64,000 nucleotides of DNA from Paraburkholderia sediminicola (GTDB lineage: Bacteria; Pseudomonadota; Gammaproteobacteria; Burkholderiales; Burkholderiaceae). The notes under the pieces were generated by a model. The model did not search any database, was not told where the DNA came from, and saw only the letters and a list, made by a program, of their open reading frames with translations. The DNA lies in the NCBI RefSeq assembly GCF_902859805.1, contig NZ_CADIKC010000008.1:1-64000 (forward strand). The letters are read 5' to 3'. Every line of letters starts with the position of its first letter. The first letter of the stretch is position 1. Below are positions 61,804 to 64,000 of this stretch, piece by piece. Position numbers and translations under genes: made by a program.

Positions 61804-62104
61804 TTTTATGGATCTCTTGGTTTGTACGTGATGCTTGTTCAACATGCTTGCGATGTTTCAGAAACGGATGCGTGGTGGCGATATCGTCGTCAATCTGTCG
61901 CAACCGCGGGGTGCAACCGATTGCCACGCATGGGCGTCACATTAGCAGCGCCGCAACGCGGTCCGAACCAAGAAATGCTCCTGTAATAAGCGCGTTTTCT
62001 GCTAAGCATCCACTCATTAGCAAACGTGTATTTCTCGCTTGGGCTTGCACGTGCGGCTGATTAGGATGGACCTCGAACCGTCATCAGCCCGGAGGTTAAT
62101 CGCC
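61804..62104. other. Intergenic stretch with no recognisable gene
   Basis: It separates the divergent amino acid importer and a small hypothetical gene and so must hold their promoters. I see no coding frame with support. An 8-bp inverted pair, ATGCGTGG (61868) and CCACGCAT (61924), is the only obvious symmetry. Confidence 0.5.
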
Positions 62105-62326
62105 ATGTCCGACAGTGCCTGTTTCAAGCCGCGTGTGATCGAGCCGGTCGTCGTCAATCAGCCGGAAGGATTGGGGCTTGCCGTGGAGTTATGGCTGGCG
62201 CATCCCGTCGATGGGATCGCGGGGCGCGCCGTGCAGATTCATCTGCGCAGCGATGCGAAGATGGCGCAAGCCGAGTCGCTGCGCGACCTGCTTCATGCGC
62301 TGGGGACGGAGATCGTGGTGGCGTGA
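62105..62326 (+). CDS. Small hypothetical protein (73 residues)
   Basis: The product starts MSDSACFKPRVIEPVVVNQP and has alternating beta/helix character (LAVELWLAHPVDGIAGRAVQIHL, SLRDLLHALGTEIVVA). GGAGG lies 9 nt before the ATG at 62105. It has no membrane segment. I recognise no family. A strong terminator ends it at 62373-62403. Confidence 0.65.
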   Translation: MSDSACFKPRVIEPVVVNQPEGLGLAVELWLAHPVDGIAGRAVQIHLRSDAKMAQAESLRDLLHALGTEIVVA

Positions 62327-62372
62327 GCGTGCGCTTCGCGTCGTGCTCGCTGTGTTTCCCGGCGGGATAAAA

Positions 62373-62403
62373 AACGGCGGCCGGGTTGCCCCGGGCCGCC
62401 GTT
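62373..62403. terminator. Rho-independent terminator between the hypothetical gene and the MHS transporter
   Basis: AACGGCGGCC (62373-62382) pairs with GGCCGCCGTT (62394-62403) over an 11-nt loop, with an A run before it and CTTAAAG after. It lies between convergent genes and may act on both. Confidence 0.75.
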
Positions 62404-62462
62404 CTTAAAGAGCTTAAAGAGCGCTCATGCGCGCTGTTCGAGCCTGTCGCTCGAACTCAAGC

Positions 62463-63776
62463 TCAAGGCTCGTGGCGCAGATAACCTTCTTTCGAAGGAT
62501 CGCGCATGCGCAGCGACACGAGGCCGGCGATCGCGCACAGCGCGGTCACATACCAGTAGAACGTCGTCTCGCTGCCCACCGATTTCAGCCACAGCGCGAC
62601 GTATTCCGCCGAGCCGCCGAAGATCGCATTGGCCACCGCATACGACAGACCAACGCCCAGCGCGCGCACTTCCGGCGGGAACATTTCAGCCTTGATCAGG
62701 CCGCTGATCGACGTGTAGAAGCTGACGATCGCCAGCGCCACGACGACTAGGCCGAAGGCCGCATACGGGCTCGTCACGTCTTTCAACGCATGCAGCAGCG
62801 GCACCGTGCCGATGGTCGCAAAGAAGCCGAAGAACAGCATCGAACGGCGGCGGCCGATGCGATCCGACAACGCCCCGAACGCCGGCTGCATGATCATGTA
62901 GACGAACAGCGCCGCGGTCATCACGTTGCTAGCCGTTTTGGCATGCATACCGGCCGTGTTGACCAGGTACTTCTGCATGTACGTCGTGAACGTATAGAAA
63001 ATCAGCGAACCGCCGGCCGTAAAGCCGAGCACCGTCGCAAATGCGCCCTTGTGCTGCCACAAGCCGCGCAGCGTGCCGGCTTCCTTGCGTTGACGCGTCT
63101 CAGCCGTGGTTGTTTCTTCGAGCGATTTACGCAGATACAGCGCAACCAGCGCCGCCAGCGCACCGATCACGAACGGCACGCGCCAGCCCCACGCTTTCAG
63201 TTCTTCGGTGGAGAGGGTTTGTTGCAGGATCACCAGCACCAGCAGCGCGCACAACTGGCCGCCGATCAGCGTGACGTACTGGAACGACGCGAAGAACCCG
63301 CGGCGGCCCTTGAGCGCGACTTCACTCATATAGGTGGCGCTGGTGCCGTACTCACCGCCCACCGACAGGCCCTGGAACAGGCGCGCGACCAGCAGCAACG
63401 CCGGCGCCAACGCGCCGATCTGCGCATACGTGGGCAACACGGCGATCACGAGCGAGCCGCCGCACATCATGAACACCGACACCATCATCGCGGTCTTGCG
63501 ACCGTGCTTGTCCGCAAGCCGGCCGAAGAACCAGCCGCCGATCGGACGCATCAGGAAGCCCGCGGCGAAGACGCCGGCCGTGTTGAGCAACTGCGTGGTG
63601 GTGTTGCCGCTCGGGAAGAAGGCCGGCGCGAAATACAGCGCGCAGAACGAGTACACGTAGAAGTCGAACCACTCGACTAGATTGCCCGATGAAGCGCCAA
63701 CGATCGCGAAGATGCGGCGCCGGGTGTCGTGTGCGTCGTACGTCGTGGCCACGGTTTGGTCGGTCAGGTCGGTCAT
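62463..63776 (-). CDS. MHS-family metabolite:H+ symporter (KgtP/ProP-like)
   Basis: The 437-residue MFS transporter has GNLVEWFDFYVYSFCALYFA near the N-terminus, the motif GRLADKHGRKTAMM (motif A), LLLVARLFQGLSVGGEYGTSATYMSE and the second-half GALSDRIGRRRSM. These mark the metabolite:H+ symporter group that carries 2-oxoglutarate, citrate, proline/betaine or shikimate. The sequence favours a KgtP-like dicarboxylate carrier, without certainty. Confidence 0.87.
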   Translation of the reverse strand: MTDLTDQTVATTYDAHDTRRRIFAIVGASSGNLVEWFDFYVYSFCALYFAPAFFPSGNTTTQLLNTAGVFAAGFLMRPIGGWFFGRLADKHGRKTAMMVSVFMMCGGSLVIAVLPTYAQIGALAPALLLVARLFQGLSVGGEYGTSATYMSEVALKGRRGFFASFQYVTLIGGQLCALLVLVILQQTLSTEELKAWGWRVPFVIGALAALVALYLRKSLEETTTAETRQRKEAGTLRGLWQHKGAFATVLGFTAGGSLIFYTFTTYMQKYLVNTAGMHAKTASNVMTAALFVYMIMQPAFGALSDRIGRRRSMLFFGFFATIGTVPLLHALKDVTSPYAAFGLVVVALAIVSFYTSISGLIKAEMFPPEVRALGVGLSYAVANAIFGGSAEYVALWLKSVGSETTFYWYVTALCAIAGLVSLRMRDPSKEGYLRHEP

Positions 63777-64000
63777 GCTGTTGTCTTTCCTTGTCTTTAA
63801 ACGGAGGTAGCGGTCGTGGCGCCGCCTTCACAACACGCGCATCGAGGTGCCGCGGTGGAACCTATAGCGCGCGTGCGCGAATTTTACAGAATTGCAAGGG
63901 AGAGATGGGGGTTTGTTAGCGGCGACGTGCGCCGAAGCGGAAGGTGGGCGCATTTTTCAGTAATTTGTCATAACTTGCCGAAAACATGGACACTGTCCGC

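Noticed and set aside
61868..61931. 8-bp inverted repeats 48 nt apart in the intergenic region before the hypothetical gene at 62105
   Set aside because: Short and unsupported by position or similarity to any known operator or attachment site.
63777..64000. Possible insertion sequence start at the right edge
   Set aside because: The last bases contain no inverted repeat or open frame that would identify an element; the evidence is too slight.

Overview
The window is a 64 kb piece of a high-GC betaproteobacterial chromosome, most likely Paraburkholderia or Burkholderia. The case rests on hopanoid side-chain genes, an MprF/AcvB pair, a NodT-type efflux lipoprotein, OmpC-like and PXPV-type envelope proteins, many LysR/IclR/TetR/MarR regulators, and the general gene style. 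The genes are dense and mostly ordinary. I found no rRNA, tRNA, CRISPR array, prophage or intact insertion sequence; only the 3' end of an IS30-type transposase lies at the left edge.

Region 1 (0.3-9.1 kb) is the most interesting. Hopanoid side-chain genes (hpnK, hpnI, hpnJ, hpnL and a second HpnI-like glycosyltransferase) lie in two minus-strand operons on either side of a plus-strand OmpR-type response regulator and sensor kinase. Each operon is preceded by a PmrA/QseB-like direct repeat (CTTAAG-N5-CTTCAG) exactly 10 bp upstream of a TACTAT -10 element. A third site with the same geometry precedes a cytochrome b561 gene at 21.7 kb. The pattern suggests that this two-component system controls hopanoid modification, its own gene and a membrane cytochrome.

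Region 2 (9.2-14.8 kb) has an SsuABC-type ABC importer, a cold-shock protein, a succinate-semialdehyde-type dehydrogenase and a GNAT acetyltransferase. Region 3 (14.9-18.9 kb) is a uronate (pectin breakdown product) locus: kdgT divergent from kduI-kduD, followed by an IclR regulator. Region 4 (18.9-28 kb) has a TauD-like dioxygenase, a Crp/Fnr regulator, cytochrome b561, a set of small envelope proteins (one a 41-residue His-rich lipoprotein), pobA, a TetR regulator with a strong palindromic operator, and ilvA.

Region 5 (28.3-40 kb) has acvB-mprF (lysyl-phosphatidylglycerol metabolism), two small ORFs with good ribosome binding sites, a thioesterase, a DHA2 transporter, an acyl-CoA dehydrogenase-like/NodS-like methyltransferase/glycosyltransferase operon, and a PAS-PAS hybrid histidine kinase. 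Region 6 (40-45 kb) is a complete EmrA-EmrB-outer membrane factor drug efflux locus with its MarR regulator and three matching operator-like palindromes. Region 7 (45.3-52.5 kb) has a ferredoxin-NADP reductase and a purine salvage locus (porin, Tat-exported nucleoside hydrolase, LysR, AzgA-type permease, adenosine deaminase). Region 8 (52.5-64 kb) has LysR regulators paired with a DHA2 transporter and a short-chain dehydrogenase, small hydrophilic proteins, a glycosyltransferase, a polar amino acid ABC importer lacking a local ATPase, and a KgtP-like metabolite:H+ symporter.
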